Assembly: GCA_021802485.1 (NCBI GenBank)
Contig: JAJZXF010000001.1
Coordinates: 1-46,871, forward strand
DNA from: Actinomycetes bacterium
GTDB lineage: Bacteria; Actinomycetota; Acidimicrobiia; Acidimicrobiales; JAJZXF01
Direction of reading: 5' to 3'
Length of the DNA stretch: 46,871 nt
Positions within the stretch are counted from its first letter, which is position 1. Each line of letters begins with the position of its first letter. The notes under the pieces were generated by a model. The model did not search any database. It was not told the origin of the DNA and saw nothing but the letters and a program-made list of their open reading frames with translations. The position numbers were made by a program, and so were the translations under genes. Below are positions 9,884 through 20,069 of this stretch, piece by piece.

Positions 9884-10966
9884 ATGTCCCTGGTAGTGCA
9901 TCTGGCCGTCCTCGTAGGAGCCACCCTGGCAGGCGTACTGATCTTGGAACTCATTGCGATAGCACTACGGCGAGCAATGCCCCAGACGGGCGCAACCCTT
10001 GAACGCTCTCTCATAACGAGGGTAAGAGGTCCCGCGAGGGTGATTATAGGTGTCACTGCTTTCGGAATTGCGCTCGCACACCTCGATCTCGGAACGAGGG
10101 TGGGCCACGACGTCTCGCACGCTGTGGTGATAGCGATGACGTTTGCGATCGCCTGGCTGCTGATAAGGCTAACTTACGTCCTCGAAGACGTGCTCCTCGA
10201 CCGCTACAGGCTCGACGTGGACGACAACCTGCGATCACGCAGGATTCATACTCAAGTCCAGGTCCTACGCCGAGTCACGGTAGCTGCGGTGATCGTAGTT
10301 GCCTTTTCTGTGGTGCTCCTCAGCTTCTCCCCAGTCCGGGCTGCGGGAGCTGGCCTTCTCGCCTCAGCAGGACTTATCGGAATCTTCGCCGGCTTCGCTG
10401 CAAAGCCTGTGACCACGAACCTGATTGCGGGCATCCAGATCGCAATCACGCAGCCCGTTCGGGTGGACGATGTCGTCGTGATCGATGGGCATTGGGGACG
10501 TGTCGAGGAGATCAGCCTCACCTACGTGATCGTGCGCATATGGGACCAGCGTCACCTGGTGCTTCCCATCTCCTACCTAGTCACAACGCCGTTCGAGAAC
10601 TGGACCCGTGACAGCGCGGCCCTCCTGGGCTGGGTACACCTGGAAGTCGACTACAGCGCCCCGGTCGCAGCTATCCGCGACCGTTTGCACGAGGTGCTCC
10701 GCAGCTCACCGGAGTGGGACGGAGTGACCTGGAATCTCCAGGTCACAGGAGTTGCCCCTTCCACGCTGCAACTTCGAGCACTCATGAGCGCCCGTGACAG
10801 CTCTTCGAGTTGGAACCTCCAATGCAAAGTTCGCGAGGAGCTCATATCATTCCTCCAGGCTGAACACCCGTACGCGCTACCACGCATCAGGGCCGATTTC
10901 GATCCGCCTCACGAGGCGCCGCCTCATGAGACCGAGACGAACTCAACGCAGCAGACCCCGCAATAG
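9884..10966 (+). CDS. MscS-family mechanosensitive ion channel protein
   Basis: Multiple TM helices followed by GLIGIFAGFAAKPVTTNLIAGIQIAITQPVRVDDVVVIDGHWGRVEEISLTYVIVRIWDQRHLVLPISYLVTTPFENWTR, typical MscS pore and beta domain. Confidence 0.88.
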   Translation: MSLVVHLAVLVGATLAGVLILELIAIALRRAMPQTGATLERSLITRVRGPARVIIGVTAFGIALAHLDLGTRVGHDVSHAVVIAMTFAIAWLLIRLTYVLEDVLLDRYRLDVDDNLRSRRIHTQVQVLRRVTVAAVIVVAFSVVLLSFSPVRAAGAGLLASAGLIGIFAGFAAKPVTTNLIAGIQIAITQPVRVDDVVVIDGHWGRVEEISLTYVIVRIWDQRHLVLPISYLVTTPFENWTRDSAALLGWVHLEVDYSAPVAAIRDRLHEVLRSSPEWDGVTWNLQVTGVAPSTLQLRALMSARDSSSSWNLQCKVREELISFLQAEHPYALPRIRADFDPPHEAPPHETETNSTQQTPQ

Positions 10967-13277
10967 CAGAACCCAGCGAATCAGACCCGAGCGTTCCCTG
11001 ATCCACCCCGGGCTGGCTGCTTGCACGGTCGAGTTCGCTATGAATGTGATGCAGGTGGGAAGGCCACCAGTTCCAGCGACCCAGCAAGACCACGGTAGAG
11101 GGTACGAGCAGGGAGCGGACTAAGAACGTGTCGAGCAGCACGCCGGTCGCAAGTCCGATGCCGATCTCACGAATAGAGCCCGTCGTGGCGACCGTCAGCA
11201 CTAGGAACGTCCCCGCAAGAACCAACCCGGCGGACGTCACTGTGGACCCTGTGGAGCCGATGGCTCGCCGGACGGCCACTGCAAGTGGAGCGCTGTGCGC
11301 CTCCTCCCGTATGCGGCTCATTACGAGGATGTTGTAGTCCTCGCCGAGCGCCATGAGGAATATGAACATGAAAAAGGGCAGTATGAAGTTGATGCCGCTG
11401 CTGCCACCAATGATCACGAATGCCAGCACCGCCAGGCCAAGCGCAGCAAGGTAGGAGAGCCCCACGCTCACGACAAGGTAAAGCGGAGCAATGAGGCTGC
11501 GCAGAAGCAGGATCAAGAGCATAAAGATCACAAGCAAGACCACCGGGATGATGTGGAGAAGATCCGACCCGGAGATGGTGCTCACGTCGTACAGGCTCGA
11601 GGCCTCACCAGCTACTCCGCTCGCGCTCGCTCCAAGCGCGGCGCCCACACGAGACACGACAGAGCGAACTAAGGGTATCGCTCTCATCGCCTTGTTCGAC
11701 GTGGGAGCGCCTGCTGTGAGCGACGTGTAGAACTGCAGCGTCCTGCCGTCAGGAGATATGAACGCTCCAGTCGCCCGGTAGGCCTGGTAGGCCGCTCGTG
11801 GAACCTTCGATCCCGGTGGTTCCAGGGCTGAAAGGCGCGCCGCAGTCCCCAGCTGGTGGTGAAGCGATACCAGCAGGCCGGACGGCACCGGCCTGCCATT
11901 CGGGTCGAGTGGCCCCACCACTGCTCCGAACACCCGCGAAGATGACAGGCTCCGCGTTGCCGTCGCCAATATCTGGGGATCCTTCCAGACGGAGGTCTTG
12001 AACCGGAACAACACGTTCGTCGGATTGATGTCCGCTGCTGCAAAGTGCTTGGCAAGCACCGTGGCGCCAATCGCGGAGTTGGTCCCCGACGGAGCACTCG
12101 TGGCGCTGTTGAAGCCCGAGGGGGCGTAGGAAAGGTTCGCGAGAGCGAGACCAGCAAAAAGAGCAGTCCCTGCCGCAAGCGTAACAACTGGCCGCCCGAC
12201 AGCACGTCCCGCAATCTGTCCCCAGATGCCTTCCCGATGGGAGCCCGCAGCAGGGATCTTCGGCCAGAAGACCGACTTGCCAAAGATCGCAAGCAGCGCA
12301 GGAAGGAGCGTCAGGTCAACGACGAGCACAATCGCTATCGCAATCGCGAGCCCCGGGCCAAGACCGCGATAGAGACCGAAAGAAGCAAGCAAGAGCGTCA
12401 GGAAGGCCAGGATCACAGTGGATCCCGAGAAGACGATGGACTCGCCAACCTTCGTAAGCGAACGCGTTACTGCTAGGCGCGGTTCTAGGCCCCGGCCAAT
12501 CTCCTCGCGGATCCTAAATATAAGGAAGAGCCCATAGTCGGTGCCCGCTCCGAGCATCAAGACGATCAACATGAACTGCGTAAAGCTGGAGACCTCGACG
12601 CCGGCCTTGGCTGCCTCCGCAATTACCGGGCCAGCGATCACGAGAGCCAGGGCCGCAGGAAACAATGTGATGAACGGCGCCAAGAGCCCGCGGAACACGA
12701 CCAGCAGGAGAGCGATGATGAACAAGATTGAGAGCAGTTCGGTCAGTTTCTGCTGCTTGGATGTCGTAGCACTCGTGTCCACCGCTATCGGGAGCTGGCC
12801 AGTGAAGTAGGCCTCAAGTGATCGTGGAAATGCAGAGCGGGATATCACCGAGTCGACCTCATGGACCACCTGGCGAGCCTGGGTCGCGTCCATCGCACCC
12901 ACGGATGTCTCTACCAGGGACTTGCGTGCCTCTCCGTCAGCGGAGATCCCTTGATCATGCACAGCGCTTACGAAACGCAGGTGGGCTACCGACTCATCCA
13001 TCCTCGATATCGCTGCTTCATCCGCGGGGGTGAGCGGGCGGCCATTATTCGTCGCTGCGATGATGATCCCCGTGCCCTTGCCAACCCGCTGGAACGACTT
13101 GGCAAGCACCGCTGCTCTCACGCTGGGAGCAGACGCTGGGAGGAAGGAGGAGTTCTTGCTCTGCGTAACGCTGCCCAGCGAGGGCAGGAAATGAACGCAC
13201 AAGACTGAGGTGACGATCCAGAACGCTACTATCGCGTAGCGGAATCGAACCGAAAAGCGGCCCAGCGCAGCGAACAC
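10887..13277 (-). CDS. MMPL family (RND-type) transporter
   Basis: 796-aa two-fold repeat TM protein with LMLGAGTDYGLFLIFRIREEIGRG and LMALGEDYNILVMSRIREEA motifs of MMPL proteins. Confidence 0.9.
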   Translation of the reverse strand: MFAALGRFSVRFRYAIVAFWIVTSVLCVHFLPSLGSVTQSKNSSFLPASAPSVRAAVLAKSFQRVGKGTGIIIAATNNGRPLTPADEAAISRMDESVAHLRFVSAVHDQGISADGEARKSLVETSVGAMDATQARQVVHEVDSVISRSAFPRSLEAYFTGQLPIAVDTSATTSKQQKLTELLSILFIIALLLVVFRGLLAPFITLFPAALALVIAGPVIAEAAKAGVEVSSFTQFMLIVLMLGAGTDYGLFLIFRIREEIGRGLEPRLAVTRSLTKVGESIVFSGSTVILAFLTLLLASFGLYRGLGPGLAIAIAIVLVVDLTLLPALLAIFGKSVFWPKIPAAGSHREGIWGQIAGRAVGRPVVTLAAGTALFAGLALANLSYAPSGFNSATSAPSGTNSAIGATVLAKHFAAADINPTNVLFRFKTSVWKDPQILATATRSLSSSRVFGAVVGPLDPNGRPVPSGLLVSLHHQLGTAARLSALEPPGSKVPRAAYQAYRATGAFISPDGRTLQFYTSLTAGAPTSNKAMRAIPLVRSVVSRVGAALGASASGVAGEASSLYDVSTISGSDLLHIIPVVLLVIFMLLILLLRSLIAPLYLVVSVGLSYLAALGLAVLAFVIIGGSSGINFILPFFMFIFLMALGEDYNILVMSRIREEAHSAPLAVAVRRAIGSTGSTVTSAGLVLAGTFLVLTVATTGSIREIGIGLATGVLLDTFLVRSLLVPSTVVLLGRWNWWPSHLHHIHSELDRASSQPGVDQGTLGSDSLGSAIAGSAALSSSRSHEAAPREADRNRP

Positions 13278-13567
13278 AGATGCTCCTTCTCACTTGTTGG
13301 CGAAATATTGACGAACTCGCAATTCACAGATCGCAAGCTATGGACCGTTCGCGCCTAGCGACCAGGACCACTGGACAGGACAGCACACCTGTATACACCT
13401 TGCCCGCAAAGAGATACTAAAGCGCCAACAAGCCTTGTCCGTCCTCGTGACGAGCCACGGAGGCCAACGCGCCCCCGCACAACCGTATCCTCGCCCAAAG
13501 CTACGAAGCCAGACGCCGCAGGACGCACTCGCGAACCCCACCCAGCTCGACGGAGCGGCCAGCGCTG

Positions 13568-14062
13568 TCACTCGTCGTTGGTCACGGAACCGCTTGCTCT
13601 GTCCCGCTTGCGCTTCGAGCGACGATGCTTCTCGTCCAGACGCCGCTGGCGTGAGGCCGCTGTCGGCTTCGTCGCCCGCCTCGGAGTCTTTGTTTTCAGC
13701 CCACCGGCCAGGCGCTCCGACAGCCGTTCCAGGGCAATCTGGCGATTTCTAACCTGCGATCTTTCCTCGGAAGCCACCACGGTAATGCTCTCCCCAAACT
13801 GCTCGAGCAGACGTGATCGCTGCCAGGGACCAAGTGACGGCGAGCGGGCTATGTTGAAACGCGCCTCGACGCGAGTACTGGAACGATTGGCATGCTGGCC
13901 GCCCGGACCTCCCGTAGTCGAAAACCTCCACTCGATCTCCGACAAGCTGATCGTGAGGCCTCGAGAGACGCGCAAATCTCCACCGAGGATGGACGATCGT
14001 ACCGGTCGGTTTGGGACAGCTGGCACCGGGGCCATCCCTTCAACCAGCTGACTCCCCGGCAC
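13568..14062 (-). CDS. arfB: Alternative ribosome-rescue peptidyl-tRNA hydrolase (ArfB-like, RF-1 domain)
   Basis: FSTTGGPGGQHANRSSTRVEARFNI contains the GGQ motif; basic C-terminal tail KHRRSKRKRDR. Confidence 0.85.
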   Translation of the reverse strand: MPGSQLVEGMAPVPAVPNRPVRSSILGGDLRVSRGLTISLSEIEWRFSTTGGPGGQHANRSSTRVEARFNIARSPSLGPWQRSRLLEQFGESITVVASEERSQVRNRQIALERLSERLAGGLKTKTPRRATKPTAASRQRRLDEKHRRSKRKRDRASGSVTNDE

Positions 14063-14933
14063 CCTCCGCCGGAGACACCAAGTCAGGCGAACGCATAACT
14101 AGAAAGAACACGCCGATTGCCATGCCCGCTAGCCCACAGGCTTCCCATATCGGGGCCAGACCGTTCACGTAGACCCTCTGGCCAAGAAACAACCAGCCCA
14201 TCGCGGTCGCGATTACAGGCTGTACGACGGTGAGCGTAGGCAGCGAGAGACGCAACGGCCCAGCGTTGAAAGCACTCTGGGTAAGCATTATCGCCGCGAT
14301 GCCCGTAGCAACAAGCGCATACGGCGGCCATGACGCGACAACATGCACGACCCCGCGGACTAGAAGGTGCCCTGTCAGAGCCGTCAACGCGGCTGTGTAC
14401 GCAAAGGCGATCGCTGCCCCAATCGCGAGCAGGACTGCAGCTTGTGGTCGAGTTAAAGCACGTGCCGCTATTACAGTCGCTACCACTGTCACGATCACGG
14501 CCGCGGCCAGCGCAATGGAACTGGATGCAGAGGGGAGCTCGCCATGAAGGGTCGGCCGGGCAAAGGTGAGGAACAAGGCCACGCCAAGTCCAACGAGTCC
14601 CGCCATTGCAAGCTCGTGGAACGTGATACGACGATGGTCGAGAAATGCCCCGACCCACAGAGCAACCAGCAATCCGGTCACAAGGAGTGCCTCGACGAGC
14701 GCGACAGCACCCATTCTCAACGCCAGGAACTGGAGTGCGAAACCGGACGCATCAAGCACGTTTCCAATCTGCCACCTTGGCTCGCGAAACAGCTTGATCA
14801 GCAGACCGGGACGCATCGAAAGCTCTTCGGGCTGGCGAACAGCGGCATGGTGCTGCAAGGCGGTAGCAACCCCATAGCACGCTGCCGAACCAAGCGAGAG
14901 CGCTATCGAAACCACCAGGGAAGATGCCACCAC
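14040..14933 (-). CDS. DMT-superfamily (EamA-like) membrane transporter
   Basis: 297-aa multi-TM protein with two similar halves; ends PIWEACGLAGMAIGVFFLVMRSPDLVSP. Confidence 0.65.
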   Translation of the reverse strand: MVASSLVVSIALSLGSAACYGVATALQHHAAVRQPEELSMRPGLLIKLFREPRWQIGNVLDASGFALQFLALRMGAVALVEALLVTGLLVALWVGAFLDHRRITFHELAMAGLVGLGVALFLTFARPTLHGELPSASSSIALAAAVIVTVVATVIAARALTRPQAAVLLAIGAAIAFAYTAALTALTGHLLVRGVVHVVASWPPYALVATGIAAIMLTQSAFNAGPLRLSLPTLTVVQPVIATAMGWLFLGQRVYVNGLAPIWEACGLAGMAIGVFFLVMRSPDLVSPAEGAGESAG

Positions 14934-15284
14934 GCTACGCTCGCACGAGCAGCTGCACAGTGTCCATCTCTGCGGCTATCCCACTGCGGATCTGCGAAGG
15001 TCTGGCTGGTCGGCAGCCCTCGATCTCCAGCACGCCCGGAGTTTCTCTCACCTCCGATATCACCTTACGCACAATGCACATGAAGGCACGGCATCGTGGA
15101 CACAAGCCCGGATGATCCCGAAAAGCCGGCCCTCTACACCAACGAGTACCTGGCGTGTGTACTTCGGGCACGAGATGAGGTGGAAGCCGAAGAGCAATTC
15201 GGATCGGTCATCGCCGCGCCGAGGGCGCTCGTGCCTCCGGTGACCCCCACCCAAGCCCCCAGACGTTCACAGGTTCGTGGTTTG

Positions 15285-16037
15285 CTCATGCAGAGTCCGA
15301 TGACGCCCGAAGCAGTACAAGAGTTCGCTGCCATGCGTCAGTGACAGATGACTGGTGGTATGAATCCCGACGGTCACAGCGAAATCCGGCGCTTCCATGA
15401 CCCGCCTAGGAATAGCGCACGATGTTGGTTGAGACTCGAGCGTTCGACACCGCTGAGCGAAGCGACTCCACGTCCTCCACCGGGATGCTCTCGTCGAGGT
15501 CTCCATAGAGCCCCAACCACGGCGCCTGCAGGTCCCGGGGCATCGCCACCAGCGGTGGCATCCCAAAGCGACCCTCAGCAACCCCACCTCCGCAAGAGCT
15601 GACCGCCGCTCCAAGCGGATACCGTGTGCCAGCAAGGAAAGCAACCGTCCCACCCATGCGGAACCCGACAAGACCGACACGGGAGTGCGCAAACCGATCC
15701 CGGACAGGTGCCCAAGGGTTGCATCGAGATCGCTGACCAGTCCGTCTTCAGTCAGGGCCTGCATGTGTGGCATGACCTTGCTGAAGTCCCCGTAGTCGAC
15801 GTCCGGATCGCCGCTGCGATGGAACAGATGACCGGCTACTGCGCGATATCCGACATCGGCAAACCGCCTCGTCACGTCCTCGATGTGGCCGTTAGCCCCG
15901 AATGCCTCCTGGATCACCGCCACAGCAGCCGAGGCAGGCCCATCCGGCTCTGCTTCGTGAAGGGCCATCTCCCCGTCGACGGTATCCAATCTCAACGTCG
16001 TTGCAACCACATCCTGCTTCATGCCCTCGCTCGTCAT
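15285..16037 (-). pseudogene. Dienelactone hydrolase family protein, disrupted
   Basis: N-terminal part (DGEMALHEAEPDGPASAAVAVIQEAFGANGHIEDVTRRFADVGYRAVAGHLFHRSGDPDVDYGD) lies in one frame, the central part (MGGTVAFLAGTRYPLGAAVSSCGGGVAEGRFGMPP...PWLGLYGDLDESIPVEDVESLR) in another, then VRYS-stop-AGHGSAGFRCDRRDSYH continues past a TAG. Confidence 0.8.
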
Positions 16038-16249
16038 AGCTCCCGCTCGATCAGAGTACGACCTCCTGGTTGTAGATGAGTGGGACGTGCTGGACACCGG
16101 CGAGTTGGACCCCGCCGTTGGGCTGGTCGGTGACAACTGGTCGCCCATGGGCAACACCTCCACGCCAGACGGATCGGCCAACCCTGACGGCCAAGTAGCT
16201 GTCATGAACTATCGATGCGCGCTCCTGGTGGCTGGTTCCTCCGACTGAG

Positions 16250-16421
16250 TGCAGCTGGCAGACGATCAGCTCTTTGTCGACCTGGACCTTTGCGAGGCGC
16301 GGCTTCCGTCGGTGAGACGATCGTCGAGATCACCGCCAAGCCTCATCGAGGCTGCGAGAAGTCCACGGCCCGCTACGCAGTGGCCACCATCCGCTTCCTC
16401 AACATCGGTGCCTGCTACTAG
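16250..16421 (+). pseudogene. MOSC-domain protein remnant
   Basis: ASVGETIVEITAKPHRGCEKSTARYAVATIRFLN resembles the MOSC core (VxIEVTxKPHxGCxKF); N-terminus only recovered in other frames. Confidence 0.5.
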
Positions 16422-17117
16422 CTGAATCCAGGACACCGGACATGGTGATCAAGTCCACGTGATGCAAGAGGCGTCCTTCGCCGAATAGTGCAGCACGAGG
16501 TTCGTGCCGGAATAGGTGATCTCCGCATCAGTGAGCTTCTCACAAAGAGCTATAGTTACGCGGGTGCGCCTGGGTGCGGAGAGTGGGTCGATGCAGATGT
16601 GGAGCGCACTACCGGTCATCTCGACCACGCGTGTTCCCCAAGAAGCGCGCACGCTTCGCAGCGCAGTTGTCGCGGGCGCGACCCGCTCGCCAATCACACC
16701 CTTGTGCTGGTGGGTCAGTTGAGTTGATTCTCATACATTTCGTTGATCACGTCTGAAGTCGAAAGCCCAGCGCTTTCTGGAGACTTAACCCTGATCACGG
16801 CCGAATGTCAGCGGTGGACCCGGCTGCTATGTCAGGTGTCCTGGAGTCAGTGAGGACGCAACGCCCGTGTACTCGTCGGAGGCGCGATACGGCAGGGCAA
16901 CCGACGAGTACATTGGCTTCCCGGATGCCGCCCGTTGAAGGCCGCGGAGGTTGGGTAAAACGACAGAGTTCGACCCGGCGCTCGGGACTCGATAAGCGAC
17001 TACCACCCGGCGTTATGCCATGGGTTGGCTGGGGAGTTTGGGGGCTTTCTTCGACTCGGCCCGGCATCATGGGAGGCAGGCACCCAGATTGGGCATTGGC
17101 TGCTACACTGTAGCGTG

Positions 17118-17540
17118 ATGAGTTCACCCACCAACGTCCGGTTTCCCGATCCGCTCGACAAGCGTCTCGCCGGCTATGCCCGCCGGGTCGGCGTGAAGAA
17201 GTCAACGGTCGTGGTCGGGGCTCTACGGGAGTGGCTACGCATGGAAGCCCATCCTGGGATCGTCTTCGTCAAGACCGTTACCGGAGAACGCCGCGCGGCA
17301 GTTGCGGTCGGCCCGCAGGTCTGGAGCATCGCCGAAGCCTGGCAACAGCACCCGGCTGGCCAACGCAACCCAGCCGACGTCGCCGCCACCCTTGGGTTGA
17401 CCGAGCGCGATGTACAAACCGCATTGGCTTACTGGGCCGAGTACCGCGACGAGATCGACCAGTTGATCGACCGGCACCACGCAGACCAAGACGACGCGCT
17501 CGCCGCCTGGGAACGCCGCCGAGCGCTGGATGCCGTCTGA
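17118..17540 (+). CDS. Ribbon-helix-helix / DUF433-like antitoxin
   Basis: MSSPTNVRFPDPLDKRLAGYARRVGVKKSTVVVGALREWLRMEAHPGIVF...; overlaps the next ORF by 11 nt. Confidence 0.7.
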   Translation: MSSPTNVRFPDPLDKRLAGYARRVGVKKSTVVVGALREWLRMEAHPGIVFVKTVTGERRAAVAVGPQVWSIAEAWQQHPAGQRNPADVAATLGLTERDVQTALAYWAEYRDEIDQLIDRHHADQDDALAAWERRRALDAV

Positions 17541-17919
17541 GCATCCCCGGATCCGCTACCTCCTCGACGAGCACTACCCAGGCTGGCTCGCGAACGCCCT
17601 GACTTCCGACGGGATTGACACCGTCGCTTTGACCGCCCACCGCCCCCAGCTGCGAGGCCTCGATGACCGGGCGGTTCTCGAAGTGGCAGTCGCGGAAGGG
17701 CGCGTGGTGGTAACCGAGGACGTGAGCACCTTTAGCGCGGCCATCGCCATGATCGGCTCACATGTGGGCGTTATCTTCTGCCATCACCCCCGCTTTCCCC
17801 GTACCAGACCGGGCCTGGAGAGGCTACGTCACGCCTTGGTGCAACTGGCCGAGCAACCTCCTGTCGGTCTCGGCCAACGCCCAATCGAATGGTGGCTTGC
17901 CGTGCCGCCCGACGTCTGA
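17530..17919 (+). CDS. DUF5615-type PIN-like toxin
   Basis: RYLLDEHYPGWLANALTSDGIDTVAL...DDRAVLEVAVAEGRVVVTEDVSTF matches the DUF5615 PIN-like pattern of acidic residues. Confidence 0.7.
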   Translation: MPSEHPRIRYLLDEHYPGWLANALTSDGIDTVALTAHRPQLRGLDDRAVLEVAVAEGRVVVTEDVSTFSAAIAMIGSHVGVIFCHHPRFPRTRPGLERLRHALVQLAEQPPVGLGQRPIEWWLAVPPDV

Positions 17920-17939
17920 ACATCGACCGCCGCGCCGTA

Positions 17940-18640
17940 TCAGAACGATGAAATGATGCGTATGCGCGGCGTTCCCGGCCACGAAGCGACTGGAGCGTGT
18001 CGTCTGAAGGCCAAGGATCCTTCGTCGCACCCTGTCGTTCGACAAGAAGCCCCGGCCGGTCCGCGTCGTAGGAGATATGCGCGGCATCGAGCACAAGACC
18101 AAGCAGAAGCGTCGTAAATCATCTCGGCCGCGAGGGCCAACATGGTCGGTCCGTCCTTTCGGTGCAAACGGAGGTTGACCGGGATCGAGATCGTCATGCC
18201 ACCCCATCTCGGCTGGAGCCCGACGGTGAGCACCACCAGGTTGAGGCCGCGCGCGACCCCGACGCGCTTTCTCGTCGATCTCAGCGCATCGCGCCAGCTC
18301 CCTGCTCCTTCCACCTTCGGGCCGTTGCGGTGGAACAAGGTGTCATCGAGGTAGAGCGTGACACGAGAGGGGTCAGGCACCAGCGCGACCACAAGCTTCG
18401 CGAGTGCAAAGAAGCAGGCCGTGAGCGACCAGGAGCCGGCCCGGACGAGGCGGTGATAGGCATCGTGCGCGCCTCGGGTGGACGGGTCCATCACATCGAC
18501 CATCGAGACGATGGAGCGCCGTGCGGTCACAAGCGCCCAGGCGGACATGAGCTCACAGAACAGCCCGAAGGATGGCGCGGTGAACGCGCGAGCTCACGGT
18601 GTCGAGCACCGCGCTCCAGGCCTTCTCGGGCGTGCTCATG
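17940..18640 (-). mobile_element. IS transposase remnant (DDE-type), frameshifted near N-terminus and truncated at C-terminus
   Basis: PSRVTLYLDDTLFHRNGPKVEGAGSWRDALRSTRKRVGVARGLNLVVLTVGLQPRWGGMTISIPVNLRLHRKDGPTMLALAAEMI is transposase-like; MSTPEKAWSAVLDTVSSR is in another frame (one extra base near 18590) and coding similarity ends near 18090. Confidence 0.75.
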
Positions 18641-18944
18641 ACACTCGCCGCTGGCGGCGAGCAGCGAGGCGGGCGGTCAAGGCAGCGATGCCTGCATCAG
18701 CGAGCGCGTCGAGCTCTCTTCGGGCAAGGTCATAGCGGGCGAGCGCGGCCCTCACCTCCTCGATGCGAGCCCCAGTGAGGCTGAGCGTCCCGGTCCTGCC
18801 TGCTCTTGGGTACGCGAGCGCTGGGCTCTCGTGTACATCACCGCTCGCGCAACGACAGTTCGGCTTCCCGCAGCGGCGTCGAAGCGTGTAAAGCGAGCCC
18901 CTCAGCATCACGAGGCCATCCTCAGGATGTGCTTGGATCGGCAT
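18636..18944 (-). CDS. Small IS-associated protein (DUF6788-like)
   Basis: MPIQAHPEDGLVMLRGSLYTLRRRCGKPNCRCASGDVHESPALAYPRAGRTGTLSL; adjacent to the transposase remnant. Confidence 0.5.
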   Translation of the reverse strand: MPIQAHPEDGLVMLRGSLYTLRRRCGKPNCRCASGDVHESPALAYPRAGRTGTLSLTGARIEEVRAALARYDLARRELDALADAGIAALTARLAARRQRRVS

Positions 18945-19257
18945 CTTGTCCTCCTATCTGTTGGCGATTTACCAACAGATAGTCAAGCACAGCTGTGCTG
19001 AGAAGTGGTGGATTGTACGTGCAGATGCCGCTACAGGAGGTGAGCGTCAGAGGGTTGATAGGGTCTCAAGAGTGCGAAACTCGACCAACTCTGACTAAGC
19101 AGTATTGATATAAGAGCGCTCGACAAATCGACGTTCGTCACAGTCCACCGTGCCACCCCTCCATACAGCTCGAAACTGGTCCGCCGCCGCCCGCAAGGTC
19201 TGCCGGACGTCGGCCAGGTCCTTGTTATCCACGGAGTCCTCCGACTGGGAAAGCAGG

Positions 19258-20069
19258 CTATTCAAGGACGGTCCTCAGGTCTGCAATGAGAGCGATCAAT
19301 GATCCTGCGATCGTCGTCGGATCCTCCGCCGTGCCTGCTGCCCGCACGGCCATCGTGACGCCATCACTACGAGCATCCCGGAACAACTGTGGTAGGACGC
19401 TGATGGCCTCGGTCGCTACGGAGCGCGTGAGGTCCTGATCGAGCAAAGACCGGAGACGGTCAGCAAGCTGGTCGGTGTCGACTGCCCTGAGCAAGGGAAG
19501 AACATCCAGCGCGTCCTTGTCTCGTACTCGGTCGCTCGCGTCCACACGTTCGGCGATCTTGTGGATCTTGGCAATGAGAAGGGCGCCTGCCCCGCAACCC
19601 ACATCGATACCTGCCGGGTGTCCACTGGATCGAGCGCGCCTATCGTGCGCGTGTCGCGATCGATAAGTGCTCCTTCGAGACCCTTGGCGCGACGCGCCGC
19701 TCGTTTGCCGTGCGGTCCGAGTCGTGCCCCTCGGCTGCCTGGCCCTGCAAGAGCCTCCGGAACCATGAGATCCACGTAGACGCCACCCGGGCTGAGCCAG
19801 GCCCCAGGATGTTCTCGTAGCGTGAACCCTGCTCCTTCCAGCAGGTCATTTAGCAGCGGAGTTCCGGCGAGCTCGATGGGAGAGATCGCGAAGTCGGCGT
19901 CGGTCGTGTACTCGGCGACGGAGAGGTCGGCATCGCCCGTGTGCAGGTAAATGGCCTGGGCGCCGACCAATACTGCAGCTTTGAGGTGCGCGCCGAAAGC
20001 CTCAGCTGCGTCGAGAAGCGCAGCCCGGGCACGGACGTAGAGTGGATCAAACACGCCAAGCATCCTCAT
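19258..20069 (-). pseudogene. Nucleotidyltransferase (AbiEii-like toxin), frameshifted
   Basis: ARAALLDAAEAFGAHLKAAVLVGAQAIYLHTGDADLSVAEYTTDADFAISP in the first frame; continuation ALLIAKIHKIAERVDASDRVRDKDALDVLPLL in another frame from about 19600. Confidence 0.7.

Noticed and set aside
12045-12476. 143-aa Arg/Glu-rich plus-strand ORF
   Set aside because: Antisense to MMPL transmembrane segments; composition is the expected complement.
15096-15344. 82-aa plus-strand ORF and opposing minus-strand thioredoxin-like CPRC fragment (14935-15171)
   Set aside because: Neither has enough recognisable sequence; could be a decayed glutaredoxin-like gene but support is too weak.
16449-16697. Minus-strand 82-aa ORF ending LTDAEITYSGTNLVLHYSAKDASCIT, possible transposase C-terminus
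   Set aside because: Looks protein-like but I cannot place the family; needs a search.
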